Below are positions 35,101 through 47,178 of a stretch of DNA of 64,000 nucleotides, piece by piece. Position 1 is the first letter of the stretch. Each line of letters starts with the position of its first letter. The translations under genes were made by a program, and so were the position numbers. The notes under the pieces were generated by a model, which had not been told where the DNA came from, ran no database searches, and saw nothing but the letters and a program-made list of their open reading frames with translations. The DNA is from Strigamia acuminata (Eukaryota; Arthropoda; Chilopoda; Geophilomorpha; Linotaeniidae). The stretch lies in contig OX442315.1 in assembly GCA_949358305.1 (NCBI GenBank), forward strand, positions 30,592,427 through 30,656,426, given 5' to 3'.

Positions 35101-37725
35101 CCAGCTGTTCGTCGTCAATAGGAAGGAAGAAAGTGAGATTCGCAGTTGAAAGGGATGCTAAGGTCAAAAGTAAATGATGTCACATCTGGCAGAAAGTCCA
35201 TGCTTTTATTGAGTTAAAAGGAAGTGAGGAGATTGAGAAGTTGATCAGGAAAAAGAATTAGAAAGTGTTTAAGGTCAAAAAGCAAAGACATGAGAATTTC
35301 AATGATGCTTTTAATCTTATTCTATTCCATCCAATTGGAGTGATTGACGCTGACGTGGAAAAATTCAGCAAATTTAAATCCAGACTTTAAACGTCTTTAT
35401 TTTTGTATGTAAATTGAAAAAAAAATAAAATAAAGGTGGGGTAATAAGAATTTGTTTTGCTTTCCTAGTCACGATAGTATCTTCAAAATGATTATTTAAT
35501 TAAAGCTGATGTGAAAAAAAAAATGAAGTCATGCACTCATGCGACGACTTGGAGGTAACAAGATAATCAAATCAACTGCGTTTGATGTTCACTCCCTTAA
35601 TTTTCGATTTTTGTTTAAAAATTGAATAAACTTTCATATTAGGATTTTTTTTCCCTGTGAAACAAATGTGAATATTTTTTTTTAGCAATAAGAACGAACC
35701 TTAGAAACTACTTAAATTTAATGAAACTTTGATGCATTGGAATCGCAATTATATAGGCCTACTTAGTTACTAGAATTATTAATACACTTGCATGGTAAAG
35801 TAATGGAAAGTTTCACGAGTTAAAATTAAAAAAAAGCTTTTTAAAAAAAAACTGTTAAAATTCTTTGATGTAATTAGTGGTATTACATTAGTTATAATTT
35901 CTGTTTCTAAATCATAATTGTAATTCCATGTTTTTATCTAATTTATATTTCAAAGATTCCTTGAATCATTATTCTTTAGCTCTTGCTGTTACTCAGAGTT
36001 CAATTGACAAATGACAATTACATTTTACCAAATTCTAATAAATTACCTTATTCCAAATGCTTGTGTAAACCGATGGACATAAAAAATTAACCGCGCTTGT
36101 CTAATCAAAGCAGAGCCAAATGAAGATGTATTGTGTAAAGTGCCAATCGCTGTTATCATTAGTGTTGAATTATTCCACACATAGCTGCACTGACAGGCAA
36201 TCATAAGAGGCAAGTTGGGTGAGTGCATGCTTGTAGGTATGTTTTAAGTTTGTATTTTTACACAATGTAAGCACAGAACTATGCAATTGATTTTTAAATT
36301 ACTCTAAATTCTGATTACGAATTTAAATATAATCTAGAGTGCCATTATTGAAATATCGACTTCATTTTTTTGCATTCAATATAAGAAGTAATTTATTTCT
36401 CTTTTATTTTCTGAAATAGATTTTGAAGTACAGATGTAGACCACGCTTGGGAACACCAAAATGAGATTTTACTAAATTTAATCAGAGATAGTGTGCGAAC
36501 AGATGAAATTGTTTCGTTGTTTTGTGGATAGTCGACTGGAGTGTCTAGGCAAATAGAATAAACAAATTTAAAAAGGGGGAGAAAACTCCAGAGTTAATTG
36601 GTCTCTAGACTAAAACACTCTTATTTTTTCCCCCATTAATTTTAACAAAAGGTCTTTAAGTTAGAGGATTTAACATTTCACCTTTAATTTCATCCGTTAC
36701 CCATAATCCATGCACTGCGAACTAAGAGACATAAAGGAATCGCGGGGTGTACAAACGGTGCTAGCACGAAATCGTACACTAGGGTCAAGCAAAGTGCAAC
36801 CCCAGCCACAAACAGAGTACGTACTCAATCTTTAAACCAGGAGGTTCTTTGCCATTTCTGGACTTGTGGTAGATTGGAGTAGTGTTTGTCCTTGGTACGC
36901 GCAAATTGACATACAAATTCGAGATAAATCTAGACATCGAACCGTACGGACAACATTCAAACAACAGAGTCAACATTTTATATCTTAAATTAAGAATAAT
37001 AAATTTCAATAGAAAATTACAACAAGAATTTCTCTCACGCTGGCTGTAAACGACAGGCTGAAGTTAGGCTTAGCCTATCGATCACGTGAACTGGCTTCTC
37101 CTTAAATCAAGCTAAACCTTCCCCTTCTAGAGTATTGCTTATTCTTATTTTAAATGAATAAACCGTCTTAAAAATATGGAAAGTTTTTAAGTGAGAATTA
37201 TTCTAATTGGATGCTTAATTTCTCTCGCTATTTAAACAAACATCACTCGCTGTGTTTGTGTGAATAAGCTTATGTACACAGTACATAGATACGATGTGAT
37301 ATGGCATATGGCGTAGATAAATACAATAAAGCTAAGGTTTGTTTTTCTTATAAAGTTCCATCTGGTTTTCACGCAGCTTAACGTGAAATGACGGAATTGA
37401 AATGCTTTTTGAGCCATAAAATTGCATCGTCGTGTGATGTAAACACACTTCTTTAGTATAGGGAAATATGAATTACAAAATAGTCGTTGACGCAAAACAA
37501 CTTTACACCTTTTTTTATCCCCTTCTTCAAGGTTTTTATGAACTAAAACGTCTTTAATATGTGTGGAATTTCTCTCAAAGGTTTTATTTTTTTTGCATTA
37601 CAAGCTTTACATGCAAGTGATATCCACCATCTGATCATATTTCATTTTTTAAGCTGTACATTTTTATTTTTAACTATAATTTGGTATTATAATAGTGTTA
37701 GTAAAAAGTTAAACGAATTTTTCAG
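32171..37725. other. Long AT-rich stretch, no gene seen
   Basis: No ORF in this span shows a domain, and none has convincing exon borders. Simple poly-T and poly-A tracts are common. I found no complete inverted-repeat element. Given the absence of repeats it may include regulatory DNA, but nothing in it can be assigned. Confidence 0.4.
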
Positions 37726-37784
37726 ACTTTCTGTATATATATATACAGAAAGTACATGCATACATGCATATATGCATGTACTTT
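37726..37784. repeat. Two adjoining perfect palindromes
   Basis: ACTTTCTGTATATA and its reverse complement form a 28-bp perfect palindrome (37726-37753). It overlaps a second inverted repeat whose arms are AAAGTACATGCATA and TATGCATGTACTTT (about 37749-37784). The pair could extrude as cruciforms or be the core of a foldback element. No coding role. Confidence 0.75.
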
Positions 37785-40700
37785 AATTTGATTTAGTAAC
37801 CCCAATAACTAATAAAAGTGCTCCTAGCATTAACCCTGTGGGACTTTTATACAGTAATGACCTCGCATGAGCAAAGTTTATCTTATCTCTCGTATTCATA
37901 AATGAAAATCTGAGAATTGAAATAGCTATAATATGTGAATTAAAGTTGTTAAAGTTAAAGATTTACTCGCGGTGATAGACGTCGTTACAACTTTCTTTAT
38001 ATCTTTTATACAAATATTAAATTGTCCGCTATTTGAGTTAAAACTAATGCTTCGCTTAAAGCAGCAATAACCCAGAACGATTAATATTACTTAAGCTTGT
38101 GTCAATAATCAGTAGTAATGTAATTTAGATAGATTAAACTGTTTGTTTCCAATTCATGAATTTTTTTATGGGGGCAACGACAACGTACATTGCTCAAGTG
38201 GCAGTCAGATCTGCAAACAGATTGCAAAGAAAATGCTAGACATTCAAAAGAAATGTGTCTTCTTTTAGCGCGCACTCGAATTCCAAATGATTTCCTTAAA
38301 CTGTTCCTATTTTGCAGCCAAGAAGATATCTCCAGTAACAAACAAAAAAAAGAATGTGTGAGAGAGAAGAAGAAAAAGCACTCTTCTGATACATTTGTCT
38401 TGATTTCACAAGATTTCCTATTTCTGTTCCAAAAAAATAGGAGCGGAAAAAACTGCGAGTAAAAATGTATATGGTTAGATTAGAGGGATGAATTTCTGGC
38501 AAAGTCTTCGGTTTCACCCATCAGGGAAATAAATGTTTTCTATAATTTTTTTCTCAGCACATAAAGCAAAAAAGGAGGGAAAAAAAATCAAATTTATCAC
38601 TCGACAGACGCAAACACGTTTATAATGTAATAACACTCCCTTTAATTTTATAATTAAACTTATTTTTAACGGTATGTAAAATGATATTGATTAATATAGA
38701 TAAGAAGACAAAACATTTAAACTCTCACTTGAAAATAATGTAATTATCACCCACAATTTCGAAAAGAAAAAAATTTCTTTCTTTCGGCAGTGAAAGAAAA
38801 TGAATTTTCTCTGAATGACTCCATTGGGCCACATTGCAATATAGGTTCACTGTACATTAATAAGAGAACAGTTTTCTCGTTTCCGTGAGCATTAGTCTAT
38901 AATAAGAAATAAAAGCGGAAATGGAGATTTATCTGGAACGGTGTAGCGCAATCATAACACTTCAGTGGCTATTATTTTTACTGCTCCCTCTCTTAAATAC
39001 CTCTGCTTAATAAAAGGAGGTAAATAAATACTGAGTAAATGAAGCAGGCACATAGACTTTATTCTGGGTCAAGCGTATACAATGCTAAGGGTCAATAAAC
39101 TCGTAAAATGTGCTGTAGAGGTAGAGATAAATAAATTCCACAAATATAATAAATATATTACAATTAGTATTTTTTTTATTTAATCAATTAACATAAAATT
39201 TTAATGAATGTAGGAAAAGTGTTTTATTTTGGTGTCAACATGAGTGATGAAAGTGTATGAGTCAGAGCCACTATACTGCTTGGAATGCTTTTTTTTACCA
39301 GATAGGTGAAGTACGATGTTGCATTAAAACAGCAATCAATTCAGCATGAAGGGTAATAGTGTAGAAGCTTCAGTACATTCCCTAAAAAAAGGTGCCAAGT
39401 TGAAAACTACTTTAAGGTGCACGGTTGCATCTAAGAAAGGGTGTTAATGCACGTAACATTTATTTTTTGCCTGGAAAATGTATCTACACGGTTAAAATGT
39501 TAATTTTTAGCATCTAAACATTCTAAACAGTTGTGTGCACCGTGGAAAATTGTTTTAAATCTCAATTCAGTATAATAGATCATTATAATTTATTTATGCA
39601 AGTTATGTGGGTTTAGTGTTTATGTAATTTCTTACAATAGTCGAATTCTTTCTTCTTAGCAATTTTCGTGAAGTTCAAATTTTAAAGTAAAAAAGCCATG
39701 CATGTGTTAATGGATGCTGATTTATTCATACTGAAGATTTTGACCACTAGGGTCTCTTTAAATTCAAAAAATTACGTCACAATGCACCAACCAAATAATT
39801 ACACTATAATTCAAATACAAGCCATATTTTAAATACACTTTCTAAATACAAAATATCAAGCTTTTAACAGTTTAAATATTTGTAGTGTTTACTACATAGG
39901 TTTATAAACCAGTGTAAATTGATACAATATTTAAGGATGAAAAATATTTAACGTTGTTGTTTTATCGGATTGTCAATATTTAACTAATTGTATCAGTCTT
40001 GAGGATAGGCAGACAGACAAAGACAGTCTATAGGAAGTCGGCTTCGTAGACCAATGAATGTTTTAGAAACAATGGCTGTGAAATTACAGGAAGGAAAATG
40101 CAAAATATGAGATTAAAAAAGAATCTTTTTTCGTAATTGCAAAACATTTTGTTTAAATCCTGCTCGTTTTATTCAATATTATTGAATATTTAATGAAACT
40201 AAATGTTTTTCAATTTGTAATGGATTATTTTTCTTTAAAATTGTTTTTCAGTCTTAAGGGTGTAATTTGTACACATTGAATTTGAAAAAAAAATGTCCAT
40301 GTTTGTTCTTGACAGCTGTCCGGTCTAAGGAGTGTCGAAACAATAGAAAATGTCAATTTGGTTTGGGCTGCAGGGTTGTTGGTAGAAGCTTCTGCAACAA
40401 AAATTCAGACAAAAGTTTGATATTTACTTTTTCTTTTAAAAATAACAAACTGATAGTTTAATCTATATTAATGTCATTTCACATAAAAGCTTAATTCAAT
40501 GAAAACTCTTCTTTTTGATGTAAATGTCAACAATAATACGAGGGAATAGCACTTTAATCCGCCATCAAAGTACATAAACTTTTGAAGCGTAGGTCGTGAA
40601 TTTATATTTGTAGGCCTAGCACAATTCAATTTTTTTTTTGAAAAGATAATATATGAAATTAGAAGTCAAACACAGGAAAAAAGCCTTTGTCACACAAAAG

Positions 40701-41313
40701 TACGTTGGAAGTAAACTTGTGAGATAGAATTCTTTACTTTCTACACAAGAGATGAAAAGATGACACTCCTGAGCCAAAATCAGCAGAAAAACCTTATCAG
40801 ATATGCCAGACATGCACAACGTAATCGTATCCTACAGCATTGGAAGTGAAAGACGAAGAAAGAAAGTTCTCGTCTCAAAATCAATACCTCCTCAACTTAG
40901 GAGCACCACTGTCACACTTTGAATTAAAGGAATAGATTGCTGCTTTAATATATTTAATATAAAAACAATTAGACTTTGACTTTTCAATATCTCTTTTTTA
41001 TTTCCAATGATAATGTCTCAAACGAATAAAGCAAATTTTTCAAAATGTGACTTTTTGCTTTGTGAGTAAAATAATGTACGGGTACCTTAATTAAAAACAA
41101 TAGAACTAACAATAAAACGGTCTCCTGTATGTTGTCCAACTTTTTAATTGGATGGTGCAACGTTTAGGTAGTTATCTTTGGATTTTCATTCTATATAATC
41201 AATCATTTGGTACTGAAGTACCGTATGGAGTGGAACACGTGTTTGGAAACTCGACAAATCCATTAAAATGGAAAACTTATGTGACCAGCTGCCCTTGCGC
41301 GCTGATCACTTAC
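37785..41313. other. Non-coding stretch, no gene supported
   Basis: Short ORFs at 38102-38517 overlap on both strands and are compositionally driven. The span contains no transposon ends I recognise. A minus-strand ORF at 40616-40819 has several cysteines but no exon borders that fit the candidate exons at 41.3-41.6 kb. Confidence 0.4.
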
Positions 41314-41397
41314 CTGCAGCGCAATGCACTTGGTGCAGCTCTCGCACTTTGCGCCTGTTTCGGTCCGTGCTAAACAGCCACCGCATTGGGAAATGCA
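41314..41397 (-). CDS. Candidate cysteine-rich exon, 28 codons
   Basis: On the minus strand an acceptor (GTGTCTCACAG) precedes 84 open nucleotides ending at a consensus donor (CTGCAG, then GTAAGTG). The phase-0 frame has six cysteines in the pattern C-x3-C-x2-C-x9-C-x2-C-x2-C, followed by IALQ. Such spacing suits a secreted cysteine-rich protein. The CxxCxxC-x-AL tail loosely recalls the twisted-gastrulation N-terminal domain, but this is too short to assign. An upstream exon candidate lies at 41448-41600. It could also be chance in a GC-richer patch. Confidence 0.35.
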
Positions 41398-41447
41398 CTG
41401 TGAGACACCTAAATCATACCCCTAGGCCTAGACAACAATAAAGCTAT

Positions 41448-41600
41448 AGCCAAAACTAACTTGTGTCTTTTGTGTATTTCGGAGGTTAATTTCATCGTGT
41501 GTGTTGCGTCCAGCGTCTCGTGGCCCTCCCCTGACCACGTGGCGTCCGTCTGAACACTCACAATCGCATAGCACAGGTGTAACCAGATGACATTCAAAAG
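41448..41600 (-). CDS. Possible upstream exon to the cysteine-rich exon
   Basis: On the minus strand an open frame contains a CDCECSDG motif and ends in ACACAA followed by a weak GTTAGT donor at phase 0. That is compatible with the phase-0 start of the exon at 41314-41397. Its 5' border is unclear, and a second frame over the same bases is also open. It is listed only as a companion to the neighbouring candidate. Confidence 0.2.
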
Positions 41601-44600
41601 ATGTTATCACTTGATATTGGATTTGTGACTGCTAAGAGACATCTATTGGCTATTTTGTTTGTAGGAGAGACAGCCAGAATGTCAAGATTTTAGCATGCAG
41701 TGGAAACAAAGTTTCCGGTTGTTTCTGGATGTTATGTCATTGGTTTACCTGGTCTACCAAATTGTCTTAATTGTCTAAATAAGCTGTGCTGGTGAGCCAA
41801 ACATAAAGTAAATTACCAGGTAGTTGTCTATTTATTCTTTTATTCTTCCTTAAGGGTTTTATGTTTCATACAGCGGCAACAGTGAAATAAATCTTGACAA
41901 CCGCCAGATTTGCTAGATTGTGAAAAATTTAAAACATTTTGAGAAACCGCACACATGTGGGCAAACACATTACATGTTTAATCATTGATTTATTGATCGA
42001 CGGAATCATCTGGGTTTACGAATTGACTCGATTTTGATATTTTATTCCTAACACAAATGCAAAAACAATTTCAAACTTTTTCTTATCTGACATTTAACGA
42101 ACCCGACAAAATTTGAAACACAAACAATACCAAACGTGGGGTAACTCAATACAAATCCTTTTGCCTTCTAGCTTTAGTAACAAAAACAAATTTAGAAAAT
42201 TTATTCTTCTTAAAAATACAATACCTGTAGTCGATTTAAAACTAATTTATTCAGCAGGTATATAAAAAATAACCTTAACCCTAAAAATGCAAAACATTAT
42301 GCTTGTTTTGGTTAACATATAATGTCGTTTTGCAGACAATTGGAAGCAATAACCACAACCAACAAACAAGAAATAGTATACAAAATTGCAGGGCAGAACT
42401 CAACATTTGTTTTCTTCATCCACAAATTACAGATAAACCAAGTCAGAATAATTGTTTATGAGGAAACGTGACTATTAGCATAGATCAAGCTGCTCTAATC
42501 TTAATCACCCCCTATCATTACAGTCAATTAAAGAGGCAACTTGCACCCAAATTATGGAAAAAACCTCTATTTTATTAACATTTAATCTGAAAATCTTTTT
42601 TTTCTGAAACCATATATTCATTTGCTGCACTAATATTTTTAACCATAAATTATTTAAGCTAATTATTTTCAAGTGTTATATAATGGCACAATGAATTAGT
42701 TAATAGGGCAATAAAAATTGTAATGTATTATAATGAGTATTGTTTTAAAGGTCATTATAATAACAAATTTTTTTCTTTCTTTTGTGGAAGTGTTATGATG
42801 ATACAATTTCACACCTTGTTAAAATATATTCCATAGAATGTCTTTGTTGCTTGGTTCGTTAAATCTCATTAGAAAAAATATTAACAGGCTAAATGCGACA
42901 GCAAATTATTTTTATGGCAATAAATTTGAAAAAGGTAGTGTTTCCAGTTCACCAATTCCCAATAGCCAATGTGTCTCTATGATAATTTCTTCAATTTTGA
43001 AGTAACACACCCAAGGTTTTCCCAACCTTTTCTCAATTTCATACGATAGCTGGCAGTGTTCCAGTCACTTGTGTGGCATCTCTTGCACTTCAATGTTCAC
43101 ATTGATTGCTTGCCGTGACCAGCAGCTTGGAAACTGCAAGTCGTTACAGTCGCTTCACATTACACCACACATGTCAATCAAGAAACTAAGCTAGAAATGC
43201 CTTACCATAACCTGCAAATTAGATTGGATATCTTAATGTTATGCAGAAATCCATTTTAAATGGCTCTAGCAGTCATTGTAGTTCCTTTATTATACAATGT
43301 ACCCTCTGGAGACAGCTTTTGAAACTTTTACAAATCTTAACAACCAGTGAAATCTTTTACTACTTTCTGCATATCTTATGAAAATTTAAATGGACAGTAG
43401 TTTTAAAACAAAATATCATAAGAATTTAAATTTAATCGAAATTAAATGATGTAATCATTCTTTTTTTATGTAGTACTCATATAAGTGGAATTAGAATAGT
43501 AATTTACACTTTTGTTAATTTTATTGCTTGTTAAATCTTATTTGATAATTGTTTTTACTTTTTTTTGTTATTTCAAGTGGCTTAAAATAGGTTTTTTAAT
43601 TGCATTTTCTAATTTTGTTGCCAGCAAGGCGTTGATTGCACTTCAAGTCTTTGATGAGCTTAAATGCAAGAATCCAAATTAATTACTGTTTTATTCAATA
43701 ATTTGCTAACACAACACAACTATTAAAATTTAAAACCATGCATCAAATAAAAACAATTAGTCCAAGCCCACATCCAACTAAATCGACATTAGTTTAGTCG
43801 TTGCTGTATCAAATTCACGAATATTTAACCACCTAGGCAGGAAAAAACACGTTTATGTTGATCCCCGTCTCAGCAACCATGTAATAATCATGGAAAAAGT
43901 ATAAAAACGTATTTTTATTTATTTAAAAGTATCGGCAATAAATAAAACCTTTAAAAAAATCCATCAGTTACATTCTCTCTAACAAGTAAGTAACTTTGAG
44001 CAAGTCGTCCAGTTGATAAATGAAATTAAACCACCAATTTCTCCAGCCCACTTTGCTTATACAATAAATTTGCTTTGAAAAAATAACTTGTGGTTCTTCA
44101 AAAATTTCATCATAATTCTATTTGAAAGTTTCATGACATAAATTTTCAGGCAACTTAATTGTGCCATTTTTATCTTTTAATTTTTCAGGTATTTTTTTCT
44201 TCCGGAAGATGTGTGTACATGAAGGGTCCTAATTAAAATCAGCCCGTTTTGATTTATGGAAGTTAGTGCAAATGAAGCTGATGTTGCTGAAAACGATTCC
44301 TGAGAGACGACACAAGCTGTTTCTCGCTGCGTAATTGTCACTTCATAAAAAGACGCAAGAGATAGCACGTTTGGGGTGACTTTCTTTTTTTTTTCTTTGT
44401 TAAGAGAGATCTTTTTAGACTGATTTCCATTTGCCATGACGAGATGAACAAAATGATTGGAACTCGATTTTTTAACATTCTTTTTTGCCGAGCTTCAATA
44501 GATGAATCATTAGAAAGTAATCCATCTCCTGCACTTGGCAGTAATATTTCATGTGGGAAAATAAAATTAAAAAAAGAAAAACTTTTAAGTTCATTTTCTT

Positions 44601-45098
44601 TTTTGCCTTTAGAAATCATTAAAAAAAAAAGAGAGAAAAAAAGTTTCCAATACGACTAATGAAAGAAAATATTGAGCTGAAAAACTTTTTATCTGGCTGA
44701 GAGGTCTGGATTAATTCTCCAAGAGCAAATAATTCTTACCGGTATTTCTAGACGAATTGTGTACACGCACTACACACTAAAGAAAATCAACTATATAGTA
44801 ACGATAGAAAATAATATATATGTAATATTATACTTTAACTGAGATAGATCATGGATTACCAACTAGTTTCAACAAATTCAATGTGAAATAGAGAGCCCTC
44901 TTGTCGCCATTAAGCCACGTTCTTCTTTATTCCACTGAATCTCTACAGACTACAAACATGTCATCAGCAATCGGAGTGTCACATGTATTCTTAAAACGTG
45001 TCCAAAGTCGCGCTTTTTTCTGTTGCTCTTTGTGTATCATATGACCAAAATGCGTCCTTGTAACCAAAGCTGTTGCGAGAACAAACCTACAGTAACTT
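41601..45098. other. AT-rich stretch, no gene seen
   Basis: No domain-bearing ORF or complete repeat. ORFs at 44177-44659 are open on both strands and lysine-rich from poly-A/T tracts, so they are not called. Confidence 0.45.
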
Positions 45099-45289
45099 GA
45101 TGCCGAAGTTATACTGCGCATCCCATTCTGCGCAGTTGATTTTCTTATTAGAATAAACAACAAATAAACTCATTAATAACAATACGATATCGATTTATTG
45201 TTACTTTCTTTCCTCGGTGCGCAACAAGCTCGACAATCGCCATGTTAAATGCATGCGCAGAATGTAGTGCGCAGTTTGAATTTGGCATC
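45099..45289. mobile_element. MITE with GATGCC ends, 191 bp
   Basis: Both arms start GATGCC and contain ACTGCGCA followed by CATTCTGCGCA. They form imperfect inverted repeats of about 40 bp around an AT-rich centre. The target duplication is not clear. It lies about 1 kb upstream of a TATA-type promoter candidate and brings GC-rich TGCGCA words to that region. No ORF. Confidence 0.65.
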
Positions 45290-46116
45290 GAAATACCAGG
45301 CGCATATTCTCTAATATTCTCTTGAACGTTGAGCGTTAATATACCAAATATGAAGTAAAGACATCGAGATGTCAGTCATGAATTGGAGACTTGCCCAATT
45401 TTCGAAGAAAAATAGAAGAATTCTGATTATGTCATTAATTAGCAGAAAAAATTCGATTAATGACATCCACACTTAGCCGCACGCACCTCTTTATCAACCT
45501 ATCACTGTGCAGTAGTGCAAGTGCAAAGCGTTGGCTTTAGGAAATTGCTCTAGTCCAGTTTATATCCTGTGACAATTAACAATTTGGCCTCACAGTCTTC
45601 CACACATTGTTCTTCAGTTTATTCCCCAACCAAATTTTTCTCTACTTTTGTTTTAATCGCTGAATCGAATAAAAAAACTCGGACAAGTTCCCAACAATTT
45701 GAAAATACTCCTTTAGCAATTTATTGTAATTTATACAACAATAAATTATCGTTAGGAGCCCATTGGAAAGGATAACTCAAGCCGAGTTTACATCGCAGCC
45801 AGTGGGCGGATTTTCGATTGTATTTCGTATTCCAACCAAATTATTCGTTCATATATATCCACTGCTCGCAAAAACTGCATGAATAATTTCATTTTTTTTT
45901 TTCATCAAACCCTGAAGAAATACAAGCGTGAGTTTTTCTTTTTCTTTTTTAAGATTAACTCGCTTTTTTCCACTTTTAAATGTCGTTTAATATCGTTTTT
46001 CCAGGTCATATTACTTCTAAAGGCGCAGAATAGAACTAAGCAATGTGAAATTTTTCCTTTCTCATATCGACCCAGTCAATTTGCCATGATGCAATAACAA
46101 AGGTGCAGGAACTTGC
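45290..46116. other. AT-rich upstream region of promoter candidate
   Basis: No gene is supportable. CCCATTGGAA near 45756 is an inverted CCAAT word. Poly-T tracts dominate the rest. Confidence 0.4.
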
Positions 46117-46124
46117 TATAAAAT
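46117..46124 (+). promoter_or_regulatory. TATA-box candidate
   Basis: TATAAAAT is followed about 25-30 bp downstream by a GC-richer, purine-rich segment (CTGCGCAGCAGCCGTCAGAG) that would suit a transcription start near 46145-46150. It lies about 1 kb upstream of the SMG7 start codon on the same strand. Whether it serves SMG7 or another transcript is unknown. Confidence 0.45.
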
Positions 46125-46147
46125 GTTTTAACTAGTCTGCGCAGCAG

Positions 46148-46312
46148 CCGTCAGAGAGAGCCACTCCCACCCATTCTCTCAGCCTTTTTCTCTTCCATCT
46201 AAGTTTTAATTAATTGTGATCAAACGGTCCAAGTGAAGTACTTTTTTCTTTTTCCTTTTTTTTTGTTCTTCGCGCTATTTGTTAGCTAGCATAATGAGTT
46301 TACAAATACCAG
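46148..46312 (+). other. Candidate leader exon upstream of SMG7
   Basis: From the expected start below the TATA word, this segment runs to a weak donor (ACCAG, then GTTGCT). Near its end is an ATG at 46294 opening M-S-L-Q-I-P. If spliced to the acceptor TTTATTCCAG at 47045-47054, that reading frame would continue and stop within the SMG7 leader, forming a short upstream ORF. It cannot join SMG7 exon 2 in frame. The exon is inferred from signals only. Confidence 0.3.
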
Positions 46313-47054
46313 GTTGCTAAAAGAAATGCGTTTGAGTAGGCTAAATTAAACTATTGATTTGATAAATTTAAAATAAAAAATATTTCAAAATGTTTTTATT
46401 TTATTTTTTTGTATCTTTCAGGTTAATGAAATAAAGAATTTTATTTTTTGAACACGTTTTATTAAAATCTGTAAGAATAACAAAATAGATTCTTATTGTT
46501 AATATTTTTTTACTTTTATTTTGTTTATTTTAAATTCTTTGATACACAAATCCATTGATTTTGTTACGTTTTCTTTCTTGGTGAGTCTGGTTTCGATTCG
46601 GGCAGTGCACTGCCATCTGCAGAGTTTAAGCGTAAGTTTAAACCACCAGCAACACTAAAAAAAAATAATCCTTTAAAAATTACAGAATTTCAGGCAACAG
46701 TTTGTTTCATCACTCTGACAATTGATTTTAAATTCTATTCCAACAAATTTTAATATCGGCCTTACATTGTTTTTATTTTGATCGCTTCTTCGTAAAAAAC
46801 TATTTGAATTTACCGCTAAACATTTAGTAGCGACATCTTCCAACAATTTTAGTAATATACAAAAAAAAACGTTTTTATTTTTAAAACATAAATATTTCGC
46901 GAAATTGTAAAATTTTAATCGTTTAACAACAACTATTCTTCCAAAAATATTAATCCTTGTATTTTATAAATCCCATTTTTATTTTACGTCTAATTGAGTT
47001 GACATGACGTAGCGGAACCGGAATGACCTAAAAGTAACACAATCTTTATTCCAG

Positions 47055-47178
47055 GCAAAACCTATCTCTCAAATAGCCGTCGAAATCAAACATGGCGCTA
47101 CAGTATGTGAAAGGCTGTTTGGGATTGCTATTATTTGTTAGCTTTCCTCAATGAAGAAGCAAAGTGGCTACGCCTACA
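47055..47178 (+). promoter_or_regulatory. smg7: SMG7 5' leader
   Basis: The leader directly before the SMG7 start begins after an acceptor-like TTTATTCCAG (47045-47054). That could join an upstream leader exon or, in animals that use it, receive a spliced leader. AAACATGGCGCTA at 47088-47100 resembles the YY1 initiator-proximal motif seen in housekeeping promoters. Two upstream ATGs lie here, at 47092 and 47151. The true start of transcription cannot be fixed. Confidence 0.5.
47092..47154 (+). CDS. SMG7 upstream ORF 1, 20 codons
   Basis: An ATG in strong context (A at -3, G at +4) opens a 20-codon frame that closes at TGA 25 bases before the SMG7 start. The peptide is hydrophobic in its middle (GLLLFV), but a regulatory role through translation itself is more likely than a peptide function. 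It exists only if transcription starts upstream of 47092. Confidence 0.45.
   Translation: MALQYVKGCLGLLLFVSFPQ

Noticed and set aside
41314-41397. Twisted gastrulation gene
   Set aside because: The cysteine spacing matches only over a dozen residues and lacks the family's CCxC motifs, so no name was given.
44177-44659. Overlapping ORFs on both strands
   Set aside because: Driven by poly-A/T tracts; lysine runs and no motif.
46294-46312. True SMG7 start exon (MSLQ)
   Set aside because: The donor phase gives a stop in exon 2, whereas the ATG at 47179 joins exon 2 in frame and aligns with the vertebrate N-terminus.
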